From the NCBI GenBank assembly GCA_019188255.1, contig JAETXT010000012.1, forward strand, positions 1,674,001 through 1,738,000: a DNA stretch of 64,000 nucleotides. Reading direction: 5' to 3'. The stretch is from Verticillium longisporum. Lineage: Eukaryota > Ascomycota > Sordariomycetes > Glomerellales > Plectosphaerellaceae. Under the pieces are notes generated by a model that saw only the letters and a list, made by a program, of their open reading frames with translations, did not search any database and was not told the origin of the DNA. The translations under genes were made by a program, and so were the position numbers. Below are positions 33,332 through 44,413 of the stretch, in pieces (positions within the stretch are counted from its first letter, which is position 1; each line of letters begins with the position of its first letter).

Positions 33332-33339
33332 TCTGCAGC

Positions 33340-34608
33340 TTGGAGGGCCCTCCGCGGTCCTTATATATACGCTCTCGTAACCCTTAGCCCCTGACTAGCC
33401 CCCTGTGCCGTGGCTCCGCAGGGGTCTCCTGACACCATCCTTGGCTCTATAGTAGACTATGAATCTCTACATCCTGAGGTGTCATTCATAACTATATCTA
33501 ATATCTTCAGAGTTATTAATCAATGCTTATCGATCTACACTCATGATCTGTGTGCCATGGAGCAACATATCAGCATCAAAACCAGCTCTTCAGAATGCGC
33601 TATTACTGGCCTTAGACTTAAGGCCTGGTATGCGTCATCAACATTGTATCGCATCAATGACCATCTGACGACACCTTTTTAGATACTTTGCTTTTAAATA
33701 TAAATATTATACTTTGGATAGTTTGATGTTAATTTGCAGTATTATATACCTTTGTTTAATAGGAGGTGGCTAGGGACGCTATCGCAGTATAGCGATCGAG
33801 CATTAAGACCGATCCAGGGTATTAAGTTTTATGAGACAAGTAGATTTCACTATATACCCGCATAGTACTATAGAAATGCACTAGTATATAGTTTATAATG
33901 CTTCTAGGGTTACTATATATTAATAAAAGCCCCTTTTTTGAGTGCGGAATGATACCGGAACTGACGAGGGCAACCCGCCCCTTGTGGCTCTGTAAACAAC
34001 TCGGTCAAAGAGGAGTCATGTAGCCCTGCATGATCAGAGGCATTTCCAAAGATGAAGGTGTGAACGCATGCAGCTTGTAAACCTGAATTCGAGGCCTGCA
34101 ATGATGGGAATCTGCGATTACCATTCGACAAAGATGCGCTGTTGCGGGTTGAATGCATGTGCGAGGCGCTGCGCCCTCTGATGTTGGCATCCTTTGATCT
34201 CCAACTACCTACATGAGTGGCTGGGGAATAGGCCCGCCCAGTATCTGATCAGCTCGAAACAGTCAAGCGTCGATGCGTCATCTGCAGTCATGCAATATCT
34301 CGATGCAGTCATCCACAAGCATGCGGTCATGCTGTGCGTTCTCTGACAGACGATGCCCTCGGCGAATACCCTCTGCTCCTCTGCTCGTCAGGAATCTACT
34401 TTCATCGGGCAGGGAACATGTCGCGATGCAGCAAGGGGCTATATATGAGGGGCTCGGCTGTCTCTCTCAAGCAGCGAGACTTCACTTTGCACTTCAACCA
34501 TTTCGCTTTATCATCATCCTAGACAGGCCATTTCATAATCGAGATATCAAATCTATACCCCTCGATTCACTCCATCATTTCGCTCTCAATTACTCCTCCA
34601 CTCTCATC
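33340..34608. other. AT-rich intergenic tail and NADAR gene promoter
   Basis: 33340-33950 is AT-rich and may be decayed repeat DNA; an open frame at 33410-33682 starts with GTG and has no family match. From about 34400 it is promoter-like, with a TATATATG box near 34440 and a pyrimidine-rich leader before the ATG at 34609. Confidence 0.5.
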
Positions 34609-35283
34609 ATGTCCGCTCGCGCACGTTCGGCCGCCATGCCACCCAAAACCAGCTCCACGCAGGCCGGAGTCAAACGTTCAAAGCCGTCACACATCACTGC
34701 CGCTCAAACGCCCACACCGGCCGCGACGGCGCAATCAACCGGTCCCTCGCTGCCTGAGCCTGTGTTCTTCTTCAAGCCTGACGATCCAGAGGCCGGGTTC
34801 CTTTCTCAATGGTACTCCAGTCCCTTCTCGGACCCGTCAGACCCCTCCGTTGTCTTCCCGTCAGCCGAACATTACATGATGTACCACAAGGCCCTCCTCT
34901 TTGACACGTCCGCTGCCGCCGGTATTCTAGAGGCGATGAACGCGAGTGAGGTCCGCGCCCTGGGCCGCCAGGTGGCTGGCTTTGACGAGTCGGTTTGGAA
35001 TGAGAACAAGATGCGCATCGTCACGGAGGGGAACCGGCTCAAGTTCTCACAAGGCTCCAAGTCAGAACAGCTTCGCGGGCGGCTACTCGCAACGGCTGAT
35101 AGGGATCTCGTCGAGGCGAGTCCGACGGACCGCACCTGGGGCATTGGCCTCAGTGCGGAAAAGGCCGCGTCGTCCGACCGGAAGAATTGGGGGAAGAATC
35201 TCCTAGGGACTGCGCTGATGACTGTCAGGAAGGAGCTGCTCGCCGAAGAGGACAGGTTAAGAGAGGAGGCGGAGCGTAGATAA
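34609..35283 (+). CDS. NADAR-domain protein (YbiA-like N-glycosidase family)
   Basis: Single exon, 224 residues, frame intact. Seen: a basic, Ala/Pro/Thr-rich N-terminal 45 residues, then the NADAR fold: VFFFKPDDPEAGFLSQWYSSPF, the SAEHYMMYHKALLFD core, ALGRQVAGFDESVWNENKMRIVTEGNRLKFSQ, LLATADRDLVEASPTDRTWGIGL and NWGKNLLGTALMTVRKEL. NADAR proteins cleave N-glycosidic bonds; family members act on riboflavin-pathway intermediates, and some bacterial members reverse ADP-ribosylation of guanine. The E in AEHYM and the D/W pairs are the likely catalytic and binding residues. No partner ADP-ribosyltransferase (DarT) is visible here. The start is the first ATG of the coherent frame; upstream codons in frame read through promoter DNA. 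Confidence 0.88.
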   Translation: MSARARSAAMPPKTSSTQAGVKRSKPSHITAAQTPTPAATAQSTGPSLPEPVFFFKPDDPEAGFLSQWYSSPFSDPSDPSVVFPSAEHYMMYHKALLFDTSAAAGILEAMNASEVRALGRQVAGFDESVWNENKMRIVTEGNRLKFSQGSKSEQLRGRLLATADRDLVEASPTDRTWGIGLSAEKAASSDRKNWGKNLLGTALMTVRKELLAEEDRLREEAERR

Positions 35284-36186
35284 GCGGTCTTATTGTTTGA
35301 ATATCTTTCGAGAACGTAAACAGTACTTTGGCTTCTTCGATCAGGTTTCGTAGCTGCATCTGTTTGGTGTTCAGCTTTACGGTCGGCCTTGCAAATACTA
35401 TTGTACTCACCCGGAGAGCCGTTGATGACCACCTATTAGGGGCGATGCTTGATCACAAGAGATCTTTATGTCGCAGATTAAAGTGTCGTTTTCGCCGAGT
35501 ACAGGGGCCAGTTTCAATAGCAAGCAATACAAGTACAGGAGCCTGATAAGGAAGACAAATAAGACGTCTTGGCCTGATAACAAACACCCCCAGGACTCTC
35601 GTCGAACCATGTCTCGACGGCTCATCTGGGCTATCTCTGGCTTATCATGCCGGAAGTTGCGATCCGTGATAAGGCTCTAGATTGGCGCCCCAGCTTCATG
35701 CTCGACATCTGCCCACCCCTCCCCCCTCGCGATAAGGACTTCCCGTCCCTTCGTGGTCCCCAGGTTCTTTCCCCCAGCCTTTGCGGCTCTCAGATCTGAA
35801 CGGGGCCATCCGGATCGACGACAGGGTGCAGAGCATATGCAGGCCCGTCCGATCCGATCCCGTGAGGCTCCAAACGGCAGTTGAGGCGGGGGCGTCACAC
35901 GCGGCTGAACGACCGCCCCGCCAAGTCGACCCTGACATGACAAGACACGATGCGACACGAACAGTCACAGGCAGAGCGGCAAATGAGCAAGAACCTTGGA
36001 ACAAAACAAAAAAAGACAGCCTCGTGAAAGGAAAAAAAGTGGAATCGCTCTCTATTACAAGTCTATTCCCAAAACAAAACGAATTCTCATGATACATTTT
36101 TGTTCCATTCTCCCCGCCCTGGCGATGGGCGCGAGCTCTCTGTCTCGGCTCTCTCACGCCGTGGCGGCCTCACGGCATCCTGCGAA
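35284..36186. other. intergenic region between convergent genes
   Basis: 3' flanks of the NADAR gene (+) and the GT64 gene (-). Nothing recognisable; an A-rich stretch lies around 36000-36040. Confidence 0.5.
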
Positions 36187-37325
36187 TTATATCGCCAAGA
36201 TACCTTGCACAATGCGCTCGGTCGTGTTCTGCAGCGGCATGTATCCGAACCAGTCGGAGAAGTCGCGCAGGCAGTCGTTCCTCAGCTTGGCGTGGCCCGG
36301 CTTGCGGCTAATGCCCGACTTGGGCTCCGTGTTAACGGGCAGGCCCATGCCGTGAACCTCGAGGGGGCCCTCGCAGGACAGCATGGAAGAGACAAAGTTG
36401 AGGGCGATATCCTCGCAGCTGAAGTGCTCATCAATGGCAGTGCGCAGGCGGGCCATGAGGGGGTCGGTGGACCAGAAGTCGCGGAGCGCCTCAGTGTGAG
36501 CGAAAGCCAGGCGCGGCCGCACAAGGCCGGATTCGGAGCGACCCTTCTCGCGGCAAAGGCTGTACTGGTAGCTTCCGGGCCCGCGAGGGGTGTCGACGCA
36601 GCGGGCAAAGGCACCAGTGAGGCGGTGGCGGCCGTACTTGCGCCAGGTCTGGAAGACAAAGTCGAGGTCTGCGGGCGGGTAGTGGACATCGTCGTCGGAA
36701 AGAAGGATGGCCTTGGTCTTGTACTCTGGGTCGGGGAACAGCTTCTCGTTCAGGGAGTTGCGGCGGGAGACACGGTAACGAACGCCGACACCGTGGGCGG
36801 AGACAAAGTTGGGCGGGGGCGTGGACTCGAGGTCGTTCCACACGATGACGATTTCGTGGAGAGAGGGAATCACGTTGTCTGTGAGGAGGTGGAGTGTCTG
36901 GTTCAGTTCATCGGGACGCCGGTACGTCTGAATGGCAATGCTGCAGAAGGGCGCGATGTCAGTGAGTGGACTGGTAAGCGAGGGCGGACGAGGTGAGACA
37001 TACGTGAACTTGTCATCCATGAGGCCCAAGTATTTGGATTGCGACTCGTCCCACAGGTTGAGCGAGGCCACCTTGTCGCGGCCGGCGCACTGAGGACGCA
37101 GGACGCCATTGTCGCTGTTGGAGGAAGAGCTCTTCTGGGCATCGGCGGTGCCGGTGGTGACGTGGGGGAGGTGCACTTCAGGGCCCCACGAGTTGAAGGA
37201 AAAGAGAAGAAGGAGACTGGTGGCGAGGGCGACGGCCAAGAGGACGTGCCGGTTGGTGAGCCACTGGGGAGGTTCTTCAGGACCGAGGTCGTCGTGGTGC
37301 CATCGGACTTGTACATGGCGGGCAT
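36187..37325 (-). CDS. GT64-family (exostosin-like) type II membrane glycosyltransferase, one frameshift
   Basis: Exons 37325-37004 and 36940-36187; about 358 residues once one base is counted back. Seen: a short cytoplasmic tail (MYKSDGTTTTSVLKNLP), one signal-anchor helix (VLLAVALATSLLLLFSF), a stem, then a GT64/EXT-like catalytic domain: SIAIQTYRRPDELNQTLHLL, EIVIVWNDLESTPPP, RRNSLNEKLFPDPEYKTKAILLSDDDVHYPPADLDF with the DDD metal-binding motif, and CEDIALNFVSS. GT64 enzymes add HexNAc units; the fungal substrate is unknown. A Golgi type II membrane location is expected. The frame breaks at 37266-37269 (four C on the coding strand, five expected). The start is the ATG at 37325 or the next at 37316. 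Confidence 0.82.
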
Positions 37326-39606
37326 CAAATGTCGGGGATTCTCTGGACGGGCGGGGGTGGGGAGAAAGAGAGTGTGGTCGAGGTGCCCGGCGATGGAGAG
37401 GGTGCTCCAACAACGTGTCGCGATGTCGATGTCGATATCGATGTCGCGGGGAAGAGGGTTGAAAGAAGGCAAGTCGACAGTTGAAAGTGAATCCAGCCAC
37501 TGTCCCTTTTGTCCTGTCCTGCGGCTTGAACCAGGCTTGGTGTCTCGGGGCAAGTGGGTTTGAGATGATGCCAGGGCAGGGGGCGGCAGGTCAGTCAAAT
37601 AAGGCCTGGCCGTCCAGTCTTGAGAATTGATGGCGATGGGGGGTCGAGGTACTTGGCCACGGGCGGGTCTAGAGCCTGTCTAGGGCGCTTTACCGAGGAA
37701 GGGTCTCCGGGTGTAAAGTATCGAGCTGAGAGCAAAAAACAGGCGGTTGCGGACAGGGTGAAATGAAGAGCAGCAGGGGAGAGAATTCTTTTTACCTAAC
37801 GAGAATCCCACTGAGGAAATGTCGTGCTCATGGTGTGCACACAACCACCCCGAAACGGAAACCTGAGTCGACGATGGGAGGAGCATGACAGGATTCACAC
37901 CGGGCTGTTCTCAGGGGCAATGGGCTGGATGAGCGGGATTGGCATGAAGGGGCAAGCATGGGGAGCCAACTGTCATTCTTCATTTGACGACGCGCTCCAG
38001 ACATTTCTGGGGGGGGGGCGCGAATGCGTGGGCTTGCATTCCTTCCCCTGGGAGGGGCGTTGAGGCTTGCTGTGTGAGGCTCACGCTCCCTCCGGTTTTT
38101 CTCTCTCTTACGCACACACACTCTCTGGCACACGCGCTCTTGCTTGGCTCAGAAAAAATGTTTGGTAGTCTGCCAAGTGGGCCGAGGGCAGGTCGATCAG
38201 AGGGGCGGGCTGCTCCGGGTTTATTGCTGGTCATTTTCTGTCACATTGCATCTGGGTCGAGCGTGACATGCTGGCTAGTCGAAGCTTGTTGACATGATGA
38301 CTGTTGGGGAATGGGGCTGCTGCTGACTGAACTCGAGGCTTGTCAAGGCTTGGTAGGTACCTATCTGCCTTGATAGGGTACTTACTTTTGTGTACCTGAG
38401 GCACCTGTCATTTACGTACCTAAGGTACCCTCGTACTAAGGCATGGGAAGGTACGACTCTACGCGATCGCCCCCGTCGATCGCGGTAGCCGCCATGTTCA
38501 TGTGGGGAGCGCCTGCTGCCCCAGGCCAGGCTGGGGATTGCTTCCATCGTACGTGTTGACGCCTCGTCTCCTCCTCCCATTCTCCTATTCTCCTTACTTC
38601 CCGTCGGCATCCTGATCCCAATTCCCATCACCACAATCCCTTTGCTCCGCCTGCTCGAAGCCGCAGCTGGCTAATGGCCAATGGTCCATCGACCGCCACA
38701 GACCACAAGTCAATCTCCTCTTGGGACAGATTCCCACGTTGTCGGACGATTCAGAACTGCTAGTCGCAAAGTAGACTGTGGAAAAGCAAGGCAAAGACAG
38801 TCAGTCGCAAAATTGCTATTCAAAACACATTGATGATTGACACAGGCAACCATCAGAATCGAACCAGCGGGCCGCGAACTACCATACACTCATTGCTTAC
38901 TTGCTACGTCCCATGACAAGGATGGATTGGGAAACGCCCAGACACAGGCCAAGCTTCGACATTGGTACAGGCCAAGCTTTGTCCCGAGCGTCAACCCACC
39001 ACCCACAACCACGATCACCACATCGCCCAGACAAGGCGTACACACACGCACGCACGCACTCTTTCCTCTCTCATTCTGGCCCCTTCCCACCAGCAAGGCG
39101 GCATGGGAAATAGGACGAAATATGAAGACTCGTTCCAGCCGTGCCCCCCTTACGCCCGCCAGCGACCCTTGGCTCTTTTCTTCATCATCCCTCTTCCGAG
39201 CAATTAATTCCCCCGTCGAGGCCTTGGCCCTCTCAATACCCTGCCCATCCCGCCGCCGCGCCCCCCCCTGAAGAACTTTGCTCGCTTGGCTTTTTAGTGG
39301 CAGTCTAAAGGCGATTGACACTACGACGAAGGCCTTGACTCTTCCGCGCTCACTCTCTCTCTCTCCCTCTCTCCTTTCCCTCCCTGATCGACCCGCCCTA
39401 ACGTGACCTTACTTGCTGTACCTCCCATTACCTCATACCTTTCCTGGTCCCGTCATCCCAACTCTTTCTCTTTCGACCTCGCAACGACGCCCCTTCTCTC
39501 CGTTTGAGAGCGCGTTCGTATAACCCGGCTGAGCCATGCCGTACTGCTCCTAACCTGAACCTTCCTCCGGCCTCTTCCCCTTCCATCCCCCCCCACGCCC
39601 CCCATC
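37326..39606. promoter_or_regulatory. 2.3-kb divergent intergenic region
   Basis: Between GT64 (-) and the transporter (+). Contains a cluster of GTACCT/AAGGTACC elements at about 38350-38445, a CT-rich leader at 39350-39500 and C-rich DNA just before the transporter ATG. No gene recognised; long open frames on both strands are compositional. Confidence 0.5.
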
Positions 39607-41052
39607 ATGGCATACTCTCCGCTGCCCGTTACGGAGAACGCGGCTCCCCCGCCGGCGCCGGCTCCGGCTGGGTCGACGCTACAGACTGCCATCTACATGG
39701 TGTATGTTGCCTCACTTGCCACTATCAAGTGCAATCTCTCAGTGCTAACGACGAACACAGCCTGTGGATCATTTCTTCCAACTTTACCATCTTGTTTAAC
39801 AAGTATCTCATTGATACAATCGGTTTTGGTATGTACAGGCCCTCATCTGCCCCATCAAGACGCGCTCATGAGCTGACAAGACGCCAGGTTATCGTACGTT
39901 GTTCTCACGATTTACACGCTCACCCACTTGCACCTATGAACGCACGTCTAACAGACTCTTTCTCTCTCGCTAGCTATCCTCTTGACCTGCTGGCACCTCG
40001 TCTTCGCCGCTGTCGTCACCCAGATTCTCGCCCGCACGACGACCTTGCTCGACAGTCGCCATCAGCTACCGATCAGCGGCCGCTTTTTTATCCGTACCAT
40101 CCTACCCATCGGCATCGTGTCATCGGGCTCTCTCGTCTGCTCCAATGTTGTCTACCTCTATCTCTCCGTCGCCTTCATCCAGATGCTCAAGGCCGCATCC
40201 CCGTCGCCGTCCTCTTCACCTCCTGGGCCATGGGCGTTGCCGACCCCACCATGACCGCCATCGTCAACGTTCTCTGCATTGTCGCCGGTGTCGGCCTCGC
40301 CAGCGCCGGTGAGGTCGACATGTCCATGGTCGGCACCGTCATCCAGCTCGCCGGCATCATGTTCGAGGCTTTGCGCGTCGTCCTCATTCAGAAGATGCTC
40401 AGCAACGAGGGCCTCAAGATGGATGCCCTCGTGGGTCTGTACTACTACGCACCTGTATGCGCAGTCATGAACCTCGTCGTCGGCGCCGCGCTCGAGATGC
40501 CACACTTCAAGTACGAGGATCTCGAGCGAGCAGGGTTTATGATGCTCATACTCAATGCGGCTGTTGCTCTGCTGCTCAACTTCACCAGCATGGTCTTGGT
40601 CAGTCTCATGCCGCGCCCCCGTACATTCTGCTGCCCAAGCTGCAACAAGACGCTAACAGGTGCAGATTGGCAAAACTTCTGGCCTCGTGACTACTCTCAC
40701 GGGTATTTTCAAGAACATTTTGCTCATTGGCTGCTCCGTCCTCTTCTGGCACACCAAGATCTCTACCATCCAAGTTGTCGGCTACAGCGTTAGTCTGGCG
40801 GGCCTGATTCACTACTCTTTCGGCACGGAGAAGATTCTCGGAGCCCTCAAGGGAGCCTTGGCTATGGTTACGGGCGCTTTCGGGGCAGCATCGGTCTCGG
40901 GCGAAAAGTTCCGCCCGTCGCGGCGCATGCGCATCGGACTGGTCATCGCATTCATCACAGTATTGAGCATATGCATCTTCTTGGCGTACATGCGGCACAT
41001 TGAGGCGTCGCCTTTGGAATGGGTTTGGTCAACAACAGGAGGGACGGTATAG
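39607..41052 (+). CDS. triose-phosphate/nucleotide-sugar transporter family protein (DMT superfamily), one frameshift
   Basis: Five exons: 39607-39701, 39761-39828, 39888-39893, 39974-40598 and 40666-41052; 393 residues with one base counted back. Seen: ten hydrophobic helices with TPT hallmarks (WIISSNFTILFNKYLID; ILLTCWHLVFAAVVTQIL; GSLVCSNVVYLYLSVAFIQMLKA; PVAVLFTSW; IMFEALRVVLIQ; LVGLYYYAPVCAVMNLVV; SGLVTTLTGIFKNILL). The family exchanges nucleotide-sugars or phosphorylated compounds across Golgi/ER or plasma membranes; substrate not predictable. Exon 3 is only 6 nt (GTTATC) and is needed to give GYPILLTCWH. The frame breaks at 40199-40202 (four C, five needed). Confidence 0.85.
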
Positions 41053-42239
41053 AGAATGAACTATGATTTTAGTAATGCGAGTGTGTGATTGCACCCGTTT
41101 ATCGCCAGGCATTTTTTTGGTGTTTCTATCTTTGGCCTTGGTATAGAGATTTCATTTCCGAGCGTGGCACTGGAATGCGGAGGTCGTCGTGGTCGCGAAG
41201 CACGCCAATTTAAGATTTCAACTGTCGGCGCGGGTAGCTCCCGCAAGGGTGATATAACGCTCCATCGCGTGTTCGCTTTACGCTACGAGTTCGTGAGTAG
41301 CATCGCCTAAGATGCCTAAAACACTCAGTTCAATAGTGTCCATGCCACACGCGATCGAGGCCTCGGCCGCGAGTCTGTCTGCCCTTGCTAACGCGTCTGG
41401 CAGCTGGTTGGTGTGGGGTTGGTCCCGCGGAGTTGTCCCACCTCGGGCCTCCCTATCCCTGTCAGGGCACACTACCCCCGCACAACGCCCCTCATCTTTC
41501 AACAACCCCTGAGCCCCTGAGCAGCACAGCATACTTGGAATACACAAATAGTTTGCATGTAGTACTGTCGGGCTGTTATGAGCCATTCCCAGAAACGTCA
41601 TGTCTGTCCCAATCATGGCGGCTCGGGCTGAGAAGATGAGAAGTGTAGACATTTGAGCGATAGATCCACAGGTGGACTCACAAGGGGGAACTGGATCTTC
41701 ATTGCGGTGTCGTGGCATTTTGATCGAAACAACAAGCTTGAGTTATGAGCGCTTCTGCTAGCCGGTGACGGTCGTCGACTGATTCTGGGAGGGGGGTTAA
41801 ACTCCGGGGATTGATCACCGACCTGGCAGCAAACGCAGCGGCCGACCGACCGGGGGCTCCTCGACCAAAGAGTAGCGGGGAAGAAAATAGGCGACGCCCA
41901 GCGGCTGAACCACTGAGGCAGTGGCTGGCTGACTGGCCGGCGGCGAGGCTTTGCCACGCGCAAATGGGCGCTCGAAGGGAGGACCGTATCCAGCCCTGTC
42001 AGCGTCTGATTCTCCGCGTCGGCATTCCCGCCATCTATTGGTTTGGCTTGGCCTCGCTGTGCGCCAGATGCTATGAGATGCACGTGTCGCTCTTCCCTTG
42101 CGTCAAGTTCAAGACCATCCCGCCTCGCGAATGGGGTAACCTGGCAAGTGCCTCATGCCTCGATCTGGACTCGGCTAGCAATTATCTGTCTCCTGGCAAG
42201 TCGCCTGGCAAACGGACAGACGTCTGGACTCGCCCCAAA
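41053..42239. other. intergenic region, no gene seen
   Basis: 3' flank of the transporter and flank of the HET relic. Small open frames without recognisable domains. Nothing else is supported. Confidence 0.5.
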
Positions 42240-43340
42240 CATACCAACAATGACGAAGCAAGGAGAGCGCGACGTTGTCTAGGTCTTGTGAAGTATTTGC
42301 GGCTTGTAGGATCCTCACGGCGACCTTGGCATCATCTGGTTCCAAGAGCTCTCGCACAGAGGCTGGGTCAGCCATGAGCCGTCCCGTGCTCCCAGAGCAG
42401 GTAGAGATGAAGTATTCCCTCCAGATGCCTGCCATGCACTGGTTGCTCGTTCGATTTGTCACTGTCTGGGCCATACCAGAGATTGCCGGAAGTTTGCTGT
42501 CTCTTTGTTCAAGTTCTTACCATCAAAGTCTTACACGTAACCGTACCGGTCCCTGATGAACGATTGTTGCTTTACGGAATACGACACATGGAGTCTTTCA
42601 TCCCATGTAGCTGCCGCGGTATTTCATGCTTCGCTTGCTACAATGCTCTCGCCTAGGCGAGTTCTGCGGCACTCCTACAGAAGCTGGTCGGCATCGAAGT
42701 GGGTCATGCATCGTGAGAGCATGCGTTCTTGAGGCATCCAGCCGCGTGTGAAAAACTGGCGCATCTTGGAAGTCTCAAGGTTGAGCAGTGGTGGTCTGAC
42801 AAAGATGTCACATAGTATCCTGGGCTGTCGCCGCTCGATCCTTTTACTGGAACACCTGATGATCATGTCCCGCTTCTTGTTCCGAGGAAGAAATAGACCC
42901 TCTGTCGAATCCTTGGAGGCTGCGGCCGCGATTGTGAGCAAGGACGCAGAGTAGATGAAACCCATCTTGCGCTCTCGAGTGATTCTGTTCACAATCTTGC
43001 AAACCAGTCTTGCAAGACGCCAGGTCGTCTTTCGGGTGCCTTGATCTCTCTTGCAACCATGACGATATCAGGTCTTCGGGTGTAGGATTGGCGACCTGTG
43101 ACTCGTCGAGATAGACCCCGAGGATGGTGTAGATCTTGCCGCATCGATTCTTGATCCCATAACGCCACAAGGGATGCCCTCGTCCTCTCCTTGATCGCTT
43201 CGGTAGATGCAACGAAGTATAACGGGCTGTTCGCCTCTCGCTGTCTGATTCAAACGATGGATATGATAGTCTCGAGAAAGTTTGGAGACTGCCATATTGA
43301 CCTGCTGGAGACCTGGCGAAGAAGCCAACTGTTGCTTAGT
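42240..43340 (-). pseudogene. decayed HET-domain (heterokaryon incompatibility) gene
   Basis: Minus-strand fragments read as a HET protein. The best block, about 42990-42690, gives RKMGFIYSASLLTIAAAASKDSTEGLFLPRNKK, then RGWMPQERMLSRCMTHFDADQLL, where RxWxxQExxLSxRxxHF is the family signature. The codon after LL is TAG where the family has W, followed by EC. About 260 bp further on, MAGIWREYFI matches the later YxAGxW element, but the next family element (LLW) is in another frame. The upstream WIDALCI region is not intact. With a stop, frameshifts and no clear start, this is a relic. HET proteins trigger cell death on non-self fusion. Confidence 0.75.
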
Positions 43341-43593
43341 ACGATTAAAATGCTCCCTTAAGACCTTCCTGAGAAAGAAATTCCATATTCTGGCACCTTT
43401 ATTCCATAAAGATCGAAGATCGTAGGCTACAATGCATACCGATCGATATTTATCAAAGGCCTCATGAATGACCGTCCCTCTGCTCGGAATTACGCTTTAG
43501 AAAGATTAATATAAAAACCGACAGGTCAAGATGCCTTTATCCATGATACTTTCTCACACAGTTGCCCTGCGATCAGCTTCAAGTCGCTCTATA

Positions 43594-44066
43594 CAGGGCT
43601 GCAGCCCAACTAAATAAATCAAATTTAGGGTTAAAATGATGGGATTAGAAGGTAATAAGAGCGTAAACTTGACTATTTGATTTGATTTGTAAGTATTTAG
43701 CTAATTTAATTATATAAGACTTTTACCGCTAGAGGCCCGATTTTTTAGATAGATTATATAAGCATCTTTATCTAGCCCTTTATCTAAGCTCTATCCTATT
43801 AATAATAGGACTAGCTGCTTATATAATCGGATGACTAAGCTATTTAGATAATAGCTTATATAATATAGTAGAATTACTAAGTTACTTATATAATAGAGTA
43901 TCTAAGCTGGATCTATATTCTTCCGGGCTTCCTGGCATACTTGAAAACCACTAAATAGCCCACTAAATATACCCTATATAATTACTTGTTTGAATGCCTC
44001 TAGGGACCTGATTTATTTGATATCTGCTTGTATTTGGTGGATAGATTTGGTCGGGCTGCAGCCCTG
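43594..44066. mobile_element. 473-bp hAT-like non-autonomous TIR element (MITE), AT-rich
   Basis: Termini are inverted repeats: CAGGGCTGCAGCCC is identical at both ends (20 of 22 matching including the next bases), and its inner 12 bases are also self-palindromic. Flanking 8-mers are GCTCTATA (43586-43593) and GCTCTGTA (44067-44074), one transition apart. The inside is AT-rich, non-coding, and shares TTTGACTATTTGA-type words and CAGGGCTGC ends with the element at 32780. Confidence 0.82.
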
Positions 44067-44413
44067 GCTCTGTAACAACTCTTCTGACAAAACTACGTCA
44101 ATGTTTGTCGGGGAGCACTCGACGGAGCAACGCAGTTGCCAAATCCCAACAGTATTGATATACGGAAGCCCAGAAGATATAGAATCTATGACTGAAAGAA
44201 AAAGGAGAACTGGAAGTCACTTGAAAGTGGTCAAATGAAGTGGGAGCCAAGCATTCTGTCTGGGCTGGAGAGGGCCGATACCCGTGAGGGTTAGGGTTGA
44301 CCCGCATTTCAGCAACGTGCTGTGCTGGTCGAACCGCCACCTGCTGCCTGGATCTCTCAACGCATTCAACGTCAGCGGTGCAACAACAAATATCAACCTT
44401 TCTCCAAATAAAA

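Noticed and set aside
33410..33682. 90-residue open frame beside the hAT-like element
   Set aside because: GTG start, no family resemblance, AT-rich repeat surroundings.
41278..41718. 146-residue minus-strand open frame
   Set aside because: No ATG in a sensible context, no domain, and it spans the 3' flank of the transporter.
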